A stretch of DNA of 64,000 nucleotides from JAAZKA01 sp034926225 (GTDB lineage Bacteria > Bacillota > Clostridia > Oscillospirales > QAMX01): assembly GCA_034926225.1 (NCBI GenBank), contig JAYFRF010000015.1, forward strand, positions 62,001-126,000, given 5' to 3'. Of the stretch, positions 56,728 through 64,000 are shown piece by piece. The position numbers and the translations under genes were made by a program. Below the pieces are notes generated by a model, which saw only the letters and a list, made by a program, of their open reading frames with translations, did not search any database and was not told the DNA's origin. The first letter of the stretch is position 1. Each line of letters opens with the position of its first letter.

Positions 56728-57234
56728 TCACTTAATTGGCAAATATAAGGCCATATACGATATTCCGTTTTCCAAATACACTTCTTCCAAACATGGTGTA
56801 TCTTCGTTAGAAAACAATGAATAACAATCCTGACTGGAAGTGCAACCCAATCTGTTTTCTACGTTATTTTCAAATGTCCATTGCAAGAGGACACCCCATG
56901 TTAATGGAAAATTGCTTGAAAATGGGTCTGTAACAACTATCTTTGCAAATTTCCCACCAAAGAATTCTTTTATTTCAACATCTGTGTCTCCCTTTAAATG
57001 GCTTGGAACAGTATAATACACATGATAGATTCTACAATCTTTTGGAATATCACGACCTTTATGACAATCAAAACCAAAGCCCCTAATACCGTTTTCGCCG
57101 ACTTTCAATCCTTTTCCGATCAGCCAACTTTCTACAAATTCAATGGCTGTCTGTTCTGGATTACTGCTTGTAACTTCGTATGATGCTACCATCATGTTAG
57201 GTAATGATACAACTTCTATTTTTCCAAATTCCAT
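56728..57234 (-). CDS. GyrI-like small-molecule-binding domain protein
   Basis: A 168-residue stand-alone effector-binding domain (MEFGKIEVVSLPNMMVASYEVTSSNPEQ at the start; then GFGFDCHKGRD, YHVYYTVPSHL and YLENGISYMALYLPIK). The layout is that of GyrI/AraC effector-binding domains, with the aromatic-lined pocket, but no DNA-binding domain is attached. Function unknown; relatives bind drugs or act as hydrolases. It is AT-rich and bounded by a direct repeat on each side. GGAAGGAG precedes the ATG. Confidence 0.7.
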   Translation of the reverse strand: MEFGKIEVVSLPNMMVASYEVTSSNPEQTAIEFVESWLIGKGLKVGENGIRGFGFDCHKGRDIPKDCRIYHVYYTVPSHLKGDTDVEIKEFFGGKFAKIVVTDPFSSNFPLTWGVLLQWTFENNVENRLGCTSSQDCYSLFSNEDTPCLEEVYLENGISYMALYLPIK

Positions 57235-57250
57235 TTTATACTCCTTCCTA

Positions 57251-57300
57251 TTATATAAACAACATGGATACGCCAAACCTCAGGACAAGCTGTCCAGCAG
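57251..57300. repeat. imperfect 50-base direct repeat, copy 2
   Basis: Aligns to 56641-56690. It covers the 3' end of the aldo/keto reductase gene at 57280 and the intergenic sequence before the GyrI-like gene, and contains the near-palindrome GGACAAGCTGTCC. Confidence 0.6.
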
Positions 57301-58182
57301 TTGCTCCACGCTCGAGCATCCGATGACGGCCGCGGCGGGGACTTCGTTTTCCGTGATGTACGACAGCACGATCGACGCGGGAGAGCGTCCCGTGCTGGTA
57401 GCCTCTGCACGCACCCATTCCAAACGCATAAGGTTTTCCGGTGTTGCAAACCTCGCCCGCGCCTTCTCGGGAAGGGAATCCAGCCCGTGCGCGATCGCTT
57501 TTGAGAAAAAACCCTTCGCCTGCGACGAAAACGCCAGTACGGGGAACCGGTATTCCCGGTACCACGCGTACTCGGTATCCGTCATGCATACTAGGGTCGG
57601 GTCGCCGTACGCTTCCGGCGTGGTCGCGGCAAGGCTCCATTGAATTTGACTTGCGGCAAAGCACGGCAGCCCATGCGCGCCCGCGTAGGCGTTGTACACC
57701 GCGATGCGGTCAACCCGCCAGTTCGACGCGCCTACGGCGTCCGCATACCCCGCGTCAACGAGCGCCGCGAGCGTTTCGGCAATTTCCTCCACCGGGCGCT
57801 CCCGGTCGTCGCGGTGGAGAAACCACAGCGCGGGCGTTACCCCGAGTGCGTCCACACTGCGCGCCGCGTCGTCAAGGATGCTTGCGCGGTCGAGCCGGGA
57901 AACCTCCATATGCCCCGGCGCGGGATGCGCGCCCTTGGTGATCACACGGACGCCGGCCGGCTTACGGGACGCAAGCCAGCGGCCGATCACGGCTTCCGAC
58001 GCGCCGATCCCCGCGTCCGACCAGGCGCCGTAGACGCGGGCGGTATCGATGGCGCGGCCGCCGCGGGCGTAGTAGATATCCATCAGAGCAAAGCTCTTTT
58101 CCGTGTCGATCGCGGAACCGAAGTAGGAGGAACCGAGGATAATGTTTGATATGTCGGTATTGCCGATCTTTAAAGTATGCAT
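57280..58182 (-). CDS. aldo/keto reductase
   Basis: A 300-residue aldo/keto reductase with an apparently complete tetrad: Asp in RAIDTARVYG, Tyr in VYGAWSDAGIGASEAVIG, Lys in ITKGAHPAP and His in WFLHRDDRE. VPAAAVIGCSSVEQLLDSLS ends the protein in the cofactor-binding segment. GTGAGG lies just before the ATG at 58182; an ATG at 58194 overlaps that site. It is GC-rich like the core genome, unlike the genes downstream of it. Confidence 0.9.
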   Translation of the reverse strand: MHTLKIGNTDISNIILGSSYFGSAIDTEKSFALMDIYYARGGRAIDTARVYGAWSDAGIGASEAVIGRWLASRKPAGVRVITKGAHPAPGHMEVSRLDRASILDDAARSVDALGVTPALWFLHRDDRERPVEEIAETLAALVDAGYADAVGASNWRVDRIAVYNAYAGAHGLPCFAASQIQWSLAATTPEAYGDPTLVCMTDTEYAWYREYRFPVLAFSSQAKGFFSKAIAHGLDSLPEKARARFATPENLMRLEWVRAEATSTGRSPASIVLSYITENEVPAAAVIGCSSVEQLLDSLS

Positions 58183-58219
58183 AATGAACCTCACAAGAGT
58201 AAATTCACAAATAGGACTT

Positions 58220-58248
58220 GCGAAACGGGGTACTGTGTGTTATAATCC
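58220..58248 (+). promoter_or_regulatory. promoter of the pyrH operon
   Basis: TTGCGA (58220-58225) and perfect TATAAT (58243-58248), 17-base spacer, 75 bases before the pyrH start. Confidence 0.7.
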
Positions 58249-58323
58249 ATAAAGGATATAAGGCATTATACTGCCAAAATTCCCGGTTTGTCAATCTATA
58301 TCGCATCAGGGAGTGGATGATTC

Positions 58324-59043
58324 TTGACGAATATACCTGTAATCCGTCGCGCCGTTGTAAAGCTGTCCGGAGAAACCCTCGCGGGATCGCTCGGACGCGG
58401 TATCGACTTTTCCATGCTGGATCGTGTCTGCCGTGTGCTCGCGGACTGTGCCGCATTGGGTGTGGAGCTGGGTGTTGTCGTTGGCGCGGGCAACTTCTGG
58501 AGAGGCGTCAAAGACGGTGCGGGGAAGCTTGACCGCGTGCGCGCAGACCATATGGGGATGCTTGCGACGACGATGAACGCCATCGCGATCGGCGACGCGC
58601 TCGAGCGCAATGGCGCGCGGCCGCTGGTCCTTTCCGCTACGCCAATGCCCGCGTATGTGGATACCTACTCCCCGGATCGCGCCCGCCGCGCTCTCGCGGA
58701 GGGGAAAATCGTCGTTGTCGGCGGCGGTACGGGAAATCCCTATGTCTCCACCGATACCGGCGTCGTCCTGCGCGCGCTGGAGATGCAAGCGGAGCTGACC
58801 CTGATGGCTAAGAACGTCGACGGCGTCTATGACCGGGACCCAAAAGAACCGGGCGCGGTCAAGTTCGACCGCCTCTCGTATAAGCGTATCGTGTCCGACC
58901 ACTTAAACGCGATTGATCAGAGTGCCGCGTGCCTTGCGGGAGATAACGGCCTTGTCATCCGCCTGTTCGCACTCGAGAAGCCGGAAAGCATCCGCGAGGT
59001 GCTCCTCGGTGCGACCCCCGGAACCCTTCTCACCAACGAATAA
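58324..59043 (+). CDS. pyrH: UMP kinase
   Basis: A 239-residue amino-acid-kinase-fold enzyme that makes UDP. RAVVKLSGETLAG, VVVGAGNFWRG, VVGGGTGNPYVSTDTG and LMAKNVDGVYDRDPK are typical PyrH motifs. The start is TTG with GGGAG 10 bases upstream. It heads the conserved pyrH-frr-uppS-cdsA-dxr-rseP-ispG operon. Confidence 0.96.
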   Translation: MTNIPVIRRAVVKLSGETLAGSLGRGIDFSMLDRVCRVLADCAALGVELGVVVGAGNFWRGVKDGAGKLDRVRADHMGMLATTMNAIAIGDALERNGARPLVLSATPMPAYVDTYSPDRARRALAEGKIVVVGGGTGNPYVSTDTGVVLRALEMQAELTLMAKNVDGVYDRDPKEPGAVKFDRLSYKRIVSDHLNAIDQSAACLAGDNGLVIRLFALEKPESIREVLLGATPGTLLTNE

Positions 59044-59079
59044 AAAAATCCTTCCGAATAAAGAAAGGAGAACACGCAT

Positions 59080-59730
59080 ATGAAGAACAAGGGTGATTTC
59101 AACAAGAAGGAAACCAAAAAAGCCCCTGATAAAAAGGGCGTACCGTCGAAGCAGGAGACGTCCGCCGCCGCCGGCTTCAAGCCCGATCACGATAAGTACG
59201 AATCCCGCATGAAGAAGACCATCGATGTGCTGGAATCCGAATTTTCCACCATCCGTGCCGGCCGCGCCAACCCTGCCGTCCTTGACCGCATCACCGTCGA
59301 GTACTACGGCGCACAGACCCCCCTTGCACAGGTCGCTTCCGTCTCCGCGCCCGAGCCCCGCATCCTCGCGATTCAGCCCTGGGACGCCTCTACTCTCAAA
59401 GCGATCGAAAAAGCTATCCTGACCTCCGATCTCGGCATCAATCCGCAGAACGACGGCCGTATTATCCGCCTGGTCTTCCCGCCGCTCACCGAGGAACGCC
59501 GTAAGGAACTTATTAAGCAGGTTAAAAAGCTTTCCGAGGACGCCAAGGTCGCGATCCGCAACGTCCGCCGCGACGCGGTCGACGAATTTAAAGCGCAGAA
59601 GAAGAAATCCACGATCACCGAGGATGATCTCGCCATCGCCGAAAAGGATGTGCAGGATATGACCGACCGGTATATCCGGACGATCGACGATACCGCGGCA
59701 AAAAAAGAAAAGGAATTGATGGAAGTTTGA
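59080..59730 (+). CDS. frr: ribosome recycling factor with N-terminal extension
   Basis: A 216-residue protein; ordinary RRF is about 185 residues. Residues 38-216 are normal RRF (RMKKTIDVLESEFSTIRAGRANPAVLD, excerpted; PPLTEERRKELIKQVKKLSEDAKVAIRNVRRDA). The first 35-37 residues are lysine-rich and low in complexity (MKNKGDFNKKETKKAPDKKG). AAAGGAGAACACGCAT precedes the ATG, so this start appears real. RRF splits post-termination ribosomes with EF-G. Confidence 0.96.
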   Translation: MKNKGDFNKKETKKAPDKKGVPSKQETSAAAGFKPDHDKYESRMKKTIDVLESEFSTIRAGRANPAVLDRITVEYYGAQTPLAQVASVSAPEPRILAIQPWDASTLKAIEKAILTSDLGINPQNDGRIIRLVFPPLTEERRKELIKQVKKLSEDAKVAIRNVRRDAVDEFKAQKKKSTITEDDLAIAEKDVQDMTDRYIRTIDDTAAKKEKELMEV

Positions 59731-60440
59731 TTCCCGAAGGAACGAAGCTTCCGACCCATATAGCAATGGTGATGGACGGCAACGGCCGGTGGGCGCAGAC
59801 GCGGGGGCTGCCGCGTACCGCCGGCCATAAAGCCGGCGCGGAAACCTTCCGCCGTATCGCCACCCATTGCTCCCGTATCGGTTTGCCCTATCTGACGGTG
59901 TACGCATTTTCCACGGAAAACTGGAAGCGTCCGGAAAATGAAGTGCGTACCATTATGGAGCTTTTACGCAAGTACCTGCTCGAAGCGCGGGAGAAGATGG
60001 TGCGCGAAAACATCGCGCTGCGCATCATCGGCGACCAGTCGAGACTGCCCGAGCCGCTTCGGGAGCTGATCCGCGAAACCGACGAGCTCTCCCAGAGAAC
60101 GAACGGCCTGCGTGTGAATGTCTGCCTAAACTACGGCGCGCGCGACGAGCTTACCCGTGCGGTGCGGTCGATCGCGTGCGACGCGGCGGCTGGCAGACTT
60201 GATTCAAATGACGTGACACCGGAACTCCTTTCGTCGCGGCTCGACACGGCGGGGATACCGGATCCGGATTTGATTATTCGGCCCGGAGCGGAGCACCGGC
60301 TTTCGAATTATTTGCTTTGGCAGGCGGCGTATGCGGAGCTTTTGTTCTCCGATACGTTGTGGCCTGATTTTGATGAGGAGGAGCTTGACCGGGCGATCGT
60401 GTGGTTCTCCACGCGCATACGGCGGTTTGGCGGTGTCTAG
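59727..60440 (+). CDS. uppS: isoprenyl transferase (undecaprenyl diphosphate synthase)
   Basis: A 237-residue cis-prenyltransferase that makes the C55 lipid carrier for cell wall synthesis. HIAMVMDGNGRWAQTRG carries the catalytic Asp, followed by AFSTENWKRPENEV and the C-terminal PDPDLIIRPGAEHRLSNYLLWQAAYAEL. The last motif usually reads RTSGE and here reads RPGAE, a small variation. The TTG start overlaps the frr stop. Confidence 0.96.
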   Translation: MIPEGTKLPTHIAMVMDGNGRWAQTRGLPRTAGHKAGAETFRRIATHCSRIGLPYLTVYAFSTENWKRPENEVRTIMELLRKYLLEAREKMVRENIALRIIGDQSRLPEPLRELIRETDELSQRTNGLRVNVCLNYGARDELTRAVRSIACDAAAGRLDSNDVTPELLSSRLDTAGIPDPDLIIRPGAEHRLSNYLLWQAAYAELLFSDTLWPDFDEEELDRAIVWFSTRIRRFGGV

Positions 60441-60442
60441 TC

Positions 60443-61264
60443 ATGTGGATTCGAATCCTCTCCAGCGTCGTCGCGCTCGCGCTGCTTTATGGTATCCTCT
60501 TCCTATTCCCGCTTTGGGTAATTCCCGTGGCCATGATGGCGCTCAGCGTCCTGATGGTGCGCGAATTTCTGGGCGCGACGGGATTTGTCAAAAACCGCGC
60601 GATTTTGATCTGCGCGGTTGTTTTTTCAATGCTGATTCCTCCGTGGGTCTACAGGGGCTCAAGCTACGAGTCCGCGAATGTGACGGTGTTCCTCTACGCC
60701 GTGCTTCTGTTTGCATTGGCGCTCGGTAGTCAGCGGCAGGTGACACTTGAGCAGATCGGCGGCGCCTTCTTCGCATCGCTGTTTATCCCGCTTGCCCTGA
60801 CTTCCGTGCTGCGTATCCGTATGATGCCGGAGGGGCATTACCTCGTGCTGTTGCCGTTCATCGCCGCGTTCGTCAGCGATACCTGTGCGTATTTCACCGG
60901 CGTCGCGATCGGACGCACAAAGCTCGCGCCCGGGATCAGTCCGAAGAAGACGTGGGAAGGCTCCGTCGGTGGGCTTTTAGGCTGCATCGGCGGCATGCTC
61001 CTGTTCGGATGGATGATGAACCGCGTTTTTGGGTATAACGTCAACTGGGGAATCCTCGCCTTTGCTGGCTTCCTCGGTTCGGTTGCCGCACAGTTTGGCG
61101 ACCTGTGCTTTTCTTACATCAAGCGCCAGTTCGGCATCAAGGACTACGGACATATCATGCCTGGTCACGGCGGCGCGCTCGACCGCTGCGACAGCCTGAT
61201 TTTTGCCGCTCCCACCATTGAATTCGTGCTGGCCGTCGTCGGAGGACTTGTCATATGGCACTAA
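60443..61264 (+). CDS. cdsA: phosphatidate cytidylyltransferase
   Basis: A 273-residue membrane enzyme with about eight helices that makes CDP-diacylglycerol. The signature near the end is FGDLCFSYIKRQFGIKDYGHIMPGHGGALDRCDSL (excerpt KDYGHIMPGHGGALDR), and DTCAYFTGVAIGRTKLAPGISPKKTWEG precedes it. It begins 2 bases after uppS and overlaps dxr by 10 bases. Confidence 0.95.
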   Translation: MWIRILSSVVALALLYGILFLFPLWVIPVAMMALSVLMVREFLGATGFVKNRAILICAVVFSMLIPPWVYRGSSYESANVTVFLYAVLLFALALGSQRQVTLEQIGGAFFASLFIPLALTSVLRIRMMPEGHYLVLLPFIAAFVSDTCAYFTGVAIGRTKLAPGISPKKTWEGSVGGLLGCIGGMLLFGWMMNRVFGYNVNWGILAFAGFLGSVAAQFGDLCFSYIKRQFGIKDYGHIMPGHGGALDRCDSLIFAAPTIEFVLAVVGGLVIWH

Positions 61265-62403
61265 ACGAAGCTCCCGCCGTAGCGGTCCTCGGTTCGACAG
61301 GCTCGATAGGCTGTCAGGCGCTCGATGTGGCGGGCAGGCTTGGGCTGCGGGTCGCGTCGATTGCGGCGGGAAGCAACGTCGATGCCGTTGAAGCGCAGGC
61401 GCGGCAGTTTCTACCCGAGGTTGCAGCGCTCTATAATGAGGGTGCGGCCCGTGAGCTGAAAATCCGTCTTGCGGATACGCCGGTACGCGTCTATGGGGGA
61501 GCGGAAGGCGTCGAAGTGGCGGCGCGGATGGGGAATATCGCCTTAAACGGCATCGTCGGCATCCGGGGGCTTGCTCCCACACTTGCCGCGATCGACGCGG
61601 GGCATACGGTGGCGCTTGCGAATAAGGAGACGCTTGTATGCGCGGGGATGATCGTAAACCACCGGGCGGCGGAGAAGGGCGTACGCATTCTGCCTGTTGA
61701 TTCGGAGCATTCCGCCGTTTTTCAGTGCCTGCAGGGGAACGAACGCGCCCTCCGACGCGTCATACTAACATGCTCGGGCGGCGCGTTCTACGGAAAAACC
61801 CGCGCGGAAACGTATCGGATGACGCGCCGGGAAGCGCTTGCCCATCCGAATTGGCGGATGGGGGAGAAGATCACCGTCGACTGCGCGACCCTGATGAACA
61901 AGGGACTCGAATGCATCGAAGCCATGCGGCTGTTCGGCGTCGGAATCGACGCGGTCGAGGTGTTGATTCACCGCGAAAGCATTGTCCACTCGCTCATCGA
62001 GCTTACGGACGGTGCGGTGCTCGGTCAGCTCGGCGTCCCCGACATGCGGCTGCCGATTCAGTACGCGCTGACCTACCCCGAACGCATGCCGTGTTCCGCA
62101 GAAGCACTGCATCTTGCCGGCAGGCAGTTGACCTTTGCCGAACCGGATACCGACGCGTTCCCATGCCTGAAGCTTGCGCGGGAAGCCGCAGCACGCTCCG
62201 ATGCGGCCTGCGCGGTGCTCAACGGCGCCAATGAACAGGCGGTCGCACGGTTTTTACATGGGGAAATTGTTTTCGGACAAATCGCGGACGCGGTTGCCCA
62301 CGCGCTCGAAACGGTGCCGGAACGTACCCTTGCGGATACCGAGGATGTGTATGAGATTGATCGGGAGGCCCGGGCGGCGGCCGATGTGTTCATAAATCGT
62401 TAG
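61255..62403 (+). CDS. dxr: 1-deoxy-D-xylulose-5-phosphate reductoisomerase
   Basis: A 382-residue NADPH-dependent enzyme, second step of the MEP isoprenoid pathway. AVLGSTGSIGCQALDVA binds NADPH; ALANKETLVCAG, LPVDSEHSAVFQCL, TCSGGAFYG and NWRMGEKITVDCATLMNKGLE supply metal and substrate residues. Length is normal. Together with ispG downstream it indicates use of the MEP pathway. Confidence 0.97.
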   Translation: MALNEAPAVAVLGSTGSIGCQALDVAGRLGLRVASIAAGSNVDAVEAQARQFLPEVAALYNEGAARELKIRLADTPVRVYGGAEGVEVAARMGNIALNGIVGIRGLAPTLAAIDAGHTVALANKETLVCAGMIVNHRAAEKGVRILPVDSEHSAVFQCLQGNERALRRVILTCSGGAFYGKTRAETYRMTRREALAHPNWRMGEKITVDCATLMNKGLECIEAMRLFGVGIDAVEVLIHRESIVHSLIELTDGAVLGQLGVPDMRLPIQYALTYPERMPCSAEALHLAGRQLTFAEPDTDAFPCLKLAREAAARSDAACAVLNGANEQAVARFLHGEIVFGQIADAVAHALETVPERTLADTEDVYEIDREARAAADVFINR

Positions 62404-62435
62404 TTTTCCGTTTTCTTCGCGAAAGGATTATGCTT

Positions 62436-63461
62436 ATGACTATTGTTCTCGCAATTCTCGCGTTTGCCGTGATGATTCTCGTCCATGAGGGCGGCCACTT
62501 TTTCGCGGCGAAGCTCTGCGGCGTGCGTGTCGTGGAGTTTGCATTCGGGCTCGGACCGTCCCTCCTAAAAAAAAGGTTCGGGGAAACGACCTATGCTCTC
62601 CGTGCGCTGCCGTTCGGCGGTCAGTGTGTTATGGAGGGGGAGGACGCGCCCTCCGATGACCCGCGCGCATTTCTGAACGCGCGCCCGTGGAAGCGCGGCA
62701 TCATCCTCGTCGCGGGTGTCGTGATGAATTTCGTCATGGGTTTTATCGTCATGCTCTGTCTGTACGCGCCTGCACAGGGTTTCGTGCTGCCGACCGTTGA
62801 TACGTTCATGGAAAAGTTCACCGGCGGCGGGGAAAACGGGATCCAAGAAGGAGACACCTTCCTCGAAATCGACGGCTACAACGTCTATCTCTCCTCCGAT
62901 ATCACCACCGCGCTGTCCAAAGGCGACGACGCCTACTTCGAGGTCTGGATTCTCCGGGGAGGGGAGCGCGTTCACCTCAAGGACGTCTACATCGCGCCGC
63001 AGGAGTATGAGCTCGACGGCGAAACCGTGTCCTACTACGGATTCTATCTGCAATCCGCGGAAGCGACGCCGGGGATGACCCTGAAGGTGACGTGGTACAG
63101 CTGCGTCAACGTGGTGCGGCTTGTCGTCGAAAGCTTAAAGCAGCTTTTCTCGGGCGCGGTTAAAATCACCGACCTGTCCGGTCCCGTCGGCATCTCGGCG
63201 ACAATGTCCGATATGGCAAAGCGGGATATGTCCGATTTCTGGTATCTCGTTTCGCTGATCTCCATCAACCTCGCCGTGATGAATCTGCTGCCGATCCCCG
63301 CGCTGGACGGCGCGCGGCTACTGTTCGTACTCTATGAGGTGATATTCCGGCATCCGGCAAACCGCAGGGTGGAATCCTATATCCACGCGGCGGGTTTGAT
63401 TCTGCTCCTATTACTGATGGTCTTTGTGACCTTCCATGACATTTGGAAGCTTGTGGTATAA
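62436..63461 (+). CDS. rseP: RIP metalloprotease (site-2 protease family)
   Basis: A 341-residue membrane zinc protease. HEGGHFFAAK near residue 20 is the HExxH-type site (HEGGH), a PDZ domain spans about 125-200 (ENGIQEGDTFLEIDGYNVY), and NLLPIPALDGARLLF carries the third zinc ligand Asp. It cleaves membrane-spanning anti-sigma factors or signal peptides. ATG at 62436 has AAAGGA 8 bases upstream; an ATG at 62430 is too close to it. Confidence 0.94.
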   Translation: MTIVLAILAFAVMILVHEGGHFFAAKLCGVRVVEFAFGLGPSLLKKRFGETTYALRALPFGGQCVMEGEDAPSDDPRAFLNARPWKRGIILVAGVVMNFVMGFIVMLCLYAPAQGFVLPTVDTFMEKFTGGGENGIQEGDTFLEIDGYNVYLSSDITTALSKGDDAYFEVWILRGGERVHLKDVYIAPQEYELDGETVSYYGFYLQSAEATPGMTLKVTWYSCVNVVRLVVESLKQLFSGAVKITDLSGPVGISATMSDMAKRDMSDFWYLVSLISINLAVMNLLPIPALDGARLLFVLYEVIFRHPANRRVESYIHAAGLILLLLLMVFVTFHDIWKLVV

Positions 63462-64000
63462 TGATGAAAAAGACAATTCATGTGGGCGGCGTCTCCATCG
63501 GTGGCGACGCCGCCGTTTCCGTGCAATCGATGACGAATACCGATACGCGCGATGTGGCAGCAACCGTCGCGCAAATACGCCGTCTTGCGGATGCGGGCGC
63601 GGCCATTGTCCGCGTCGCGGTGCCGGACAAGCTGGCGGCGGCGGTGCTCGGGGAGATTTGCCGTCTTTCGCCCGTGCCGATCGTCGCGGATATCCACTTC
63701 GACTACCGCCTTGCACTGATCGCGGCTGACGCAGGTGTGCAGAAGATTCGCATTAACCCCGGCAATATCGGCGATCCCGAGCGGGTGCGCATGGTGGCGG
63801 ACGCCTGCCGAAAGCGCGGGATTCCGATCCGCATCGGCGTAAACTCCGGCTCCGTCGAGCGTCCGCTGCTTCTAAAATACGGAGGTCCGACAGCGGAAGC
63901 GATGGTCGAGAGCGCCATGAATCACGCGAAGCTGCTGGAGGATGCGGATTTTACCGATATTGCGATTTCCTTGAAGGCATCCGATGTCCCGACGACGATC
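63461..64000 (+). CDS. ispG: 4-hydroxy-3-methylbut-2-enyl diphosphate synthase, N-terminal part (cut by window end)
   Basis: The first 180 codons of IspG, a [4Fe-4S] enzyme of the MEP pathway. TIHVGGVSIGGDAAVSVQSMTNTDTRDV, IVRVAVPDKLAAAV, PIVADIHFDYRLALIA and KIRINPGNIG are family hallmarks (each shown in part). The cluster cysteines lie beyond the window. The ATG overlaps the rseP stop by one base (TAATG); a second ATG follows immediately. Confidence 0.96.
   Translation, partial: MMKKTIHVGGVSIGGDAAVSVQSMTNTDTRDVAATVAQIRRLADAGAAIVRVAVPDKLAAAVLGEICRLSPVPIVADIHFDYRLALIAADAGVQKIRINPGNIGDPERVRMVADACRKRGIPIRIGVNSGSVERPLLLKYGGPTAEAMVESAMNHAKLLEDADFTDIAISLKASDVPTTI

Noticed and set aside
58903..59907. 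A 334-codon minus-strand frame opposite pyrH, frr and uppS
   Set aside because: It spans three conserved genes antisense; composition artefact.
60443..60470. GGATTCGAATCC-like sequence resembling a tRNA T-loop
   Set aside because: It is the start of cdsA, and no acceptor or anticodon stem can be folded around it.
1..64000. CRISPR arrays, prophage, insertion sequences, rRNA or tRNA genes
   Set aside because: No regularly spaced repeats, transposase or integrase motifs, or RNA gene signatures were found on either strand.

Overview
The window is a GC-rich bacterial chromosome segment, most likely from an anaerobic, probably gut- or digestion-associated member of the Clostridia (Bacillota). The evidence is the gene order pyrH-frr-uppS-cdsA-dxr-rseP-ispG, a DnaD plus DnaC-like primosome pair, a YycI-like protein, PcrA, ThyX instead of ThyA, a membrane pyrophosphatase, an ECF S component, a PocR/corrinoid pair, strong AGGAGG-type ribosome binding sites and many TTG/GTG starts. 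No rRNA, tRNA, CRISPR array, prophage or insertion sequence was seen.

Layout. 1-650: a partial GuaA-like glutamine amidotransferase and rpsT. 760-5755 (+): a carbohydrate operon (phosphomannose-isomerase-like cupin, CBM9-like protein, aldo/keto reductase, PHP phosphoesterase, acetyltransferase) that also holds a DNA glycosylase. 5820-9534 (-): AraC regulator, DegT aminotransferase and two amidohydrolase-fold paralogues, one of which has lost all metal ligands. 9677-16254 (-): WG-repeat membrane protein, GNAT, GH2 beta-galactosidase with a near-consensus promoter, parvulin lipoprotein. 16339-22604 (-): mnmA, a heterodimeric ABC exporter, a phosphoesterase and prfA. 22687-24111 (-): ECF S component and YdcF-like protein. 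24403-27587 (+): PocR/AraC regulator, orphan corrinoid protein, GH29 fucosidase. 28177-31626 (+): hppA and a PfoR-like membrane protein.

31693-37552 (-) is a very tight six-gene operon (HpcH aldolase, a 695-residue protein of unknown family, aldo/keto reductase, creatininase, RidA, fuconolactonase-like amidohydrolase). It looks like an uncharacterised sugar or sugar-acid pathway, and its promoter-proximal gene carries a one-base frameshift. 37796-42271 (+): dnaD, dnaC-like, an MFS carrier and altronate-dehydratase-like UxaA. 42356-44580 (+): a DRTGG / HATPase / [FeFe]-hydrogenase-like trio, in which the hydrogenase-like protein keeps its H-cluster cysteines but has Ala at the proton-transfer Cys, as in sensory hydrogenases; a long nested hairpin precedes it. 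44603-47264 (+): ychF, an acyltransferase-like membrane protein, a YycI-like protein. 47312-49741 (-): pcrA.

49928-55445 (+) is one long run: wecG/tagA-like, thyX, a thymidylate-kinase-like gene, pfpI-like, 5-formyl-THF cyclo-ligase, CPBP protease and mltG. 55554-57234 (-) is an AT-rich, apparently acquired cassette region (NUDIX, histidine phosphatase, GyrI-like) with a 50-base imperfect direct repeat on both sides of the GyrI-like gene. 57280-58182 (-) is an aldo/keto reductase. 58324 to the end (+) is the pyrH...ispG housekeeping operon, cut by the window end inside ispG.

Starts were moved to the codon with the best ribosome binding site where family length and spacing supported it. Many promoters with exactly 17-base spacers are visible. 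All family names come from motif recognition by eye; no database search was possible.
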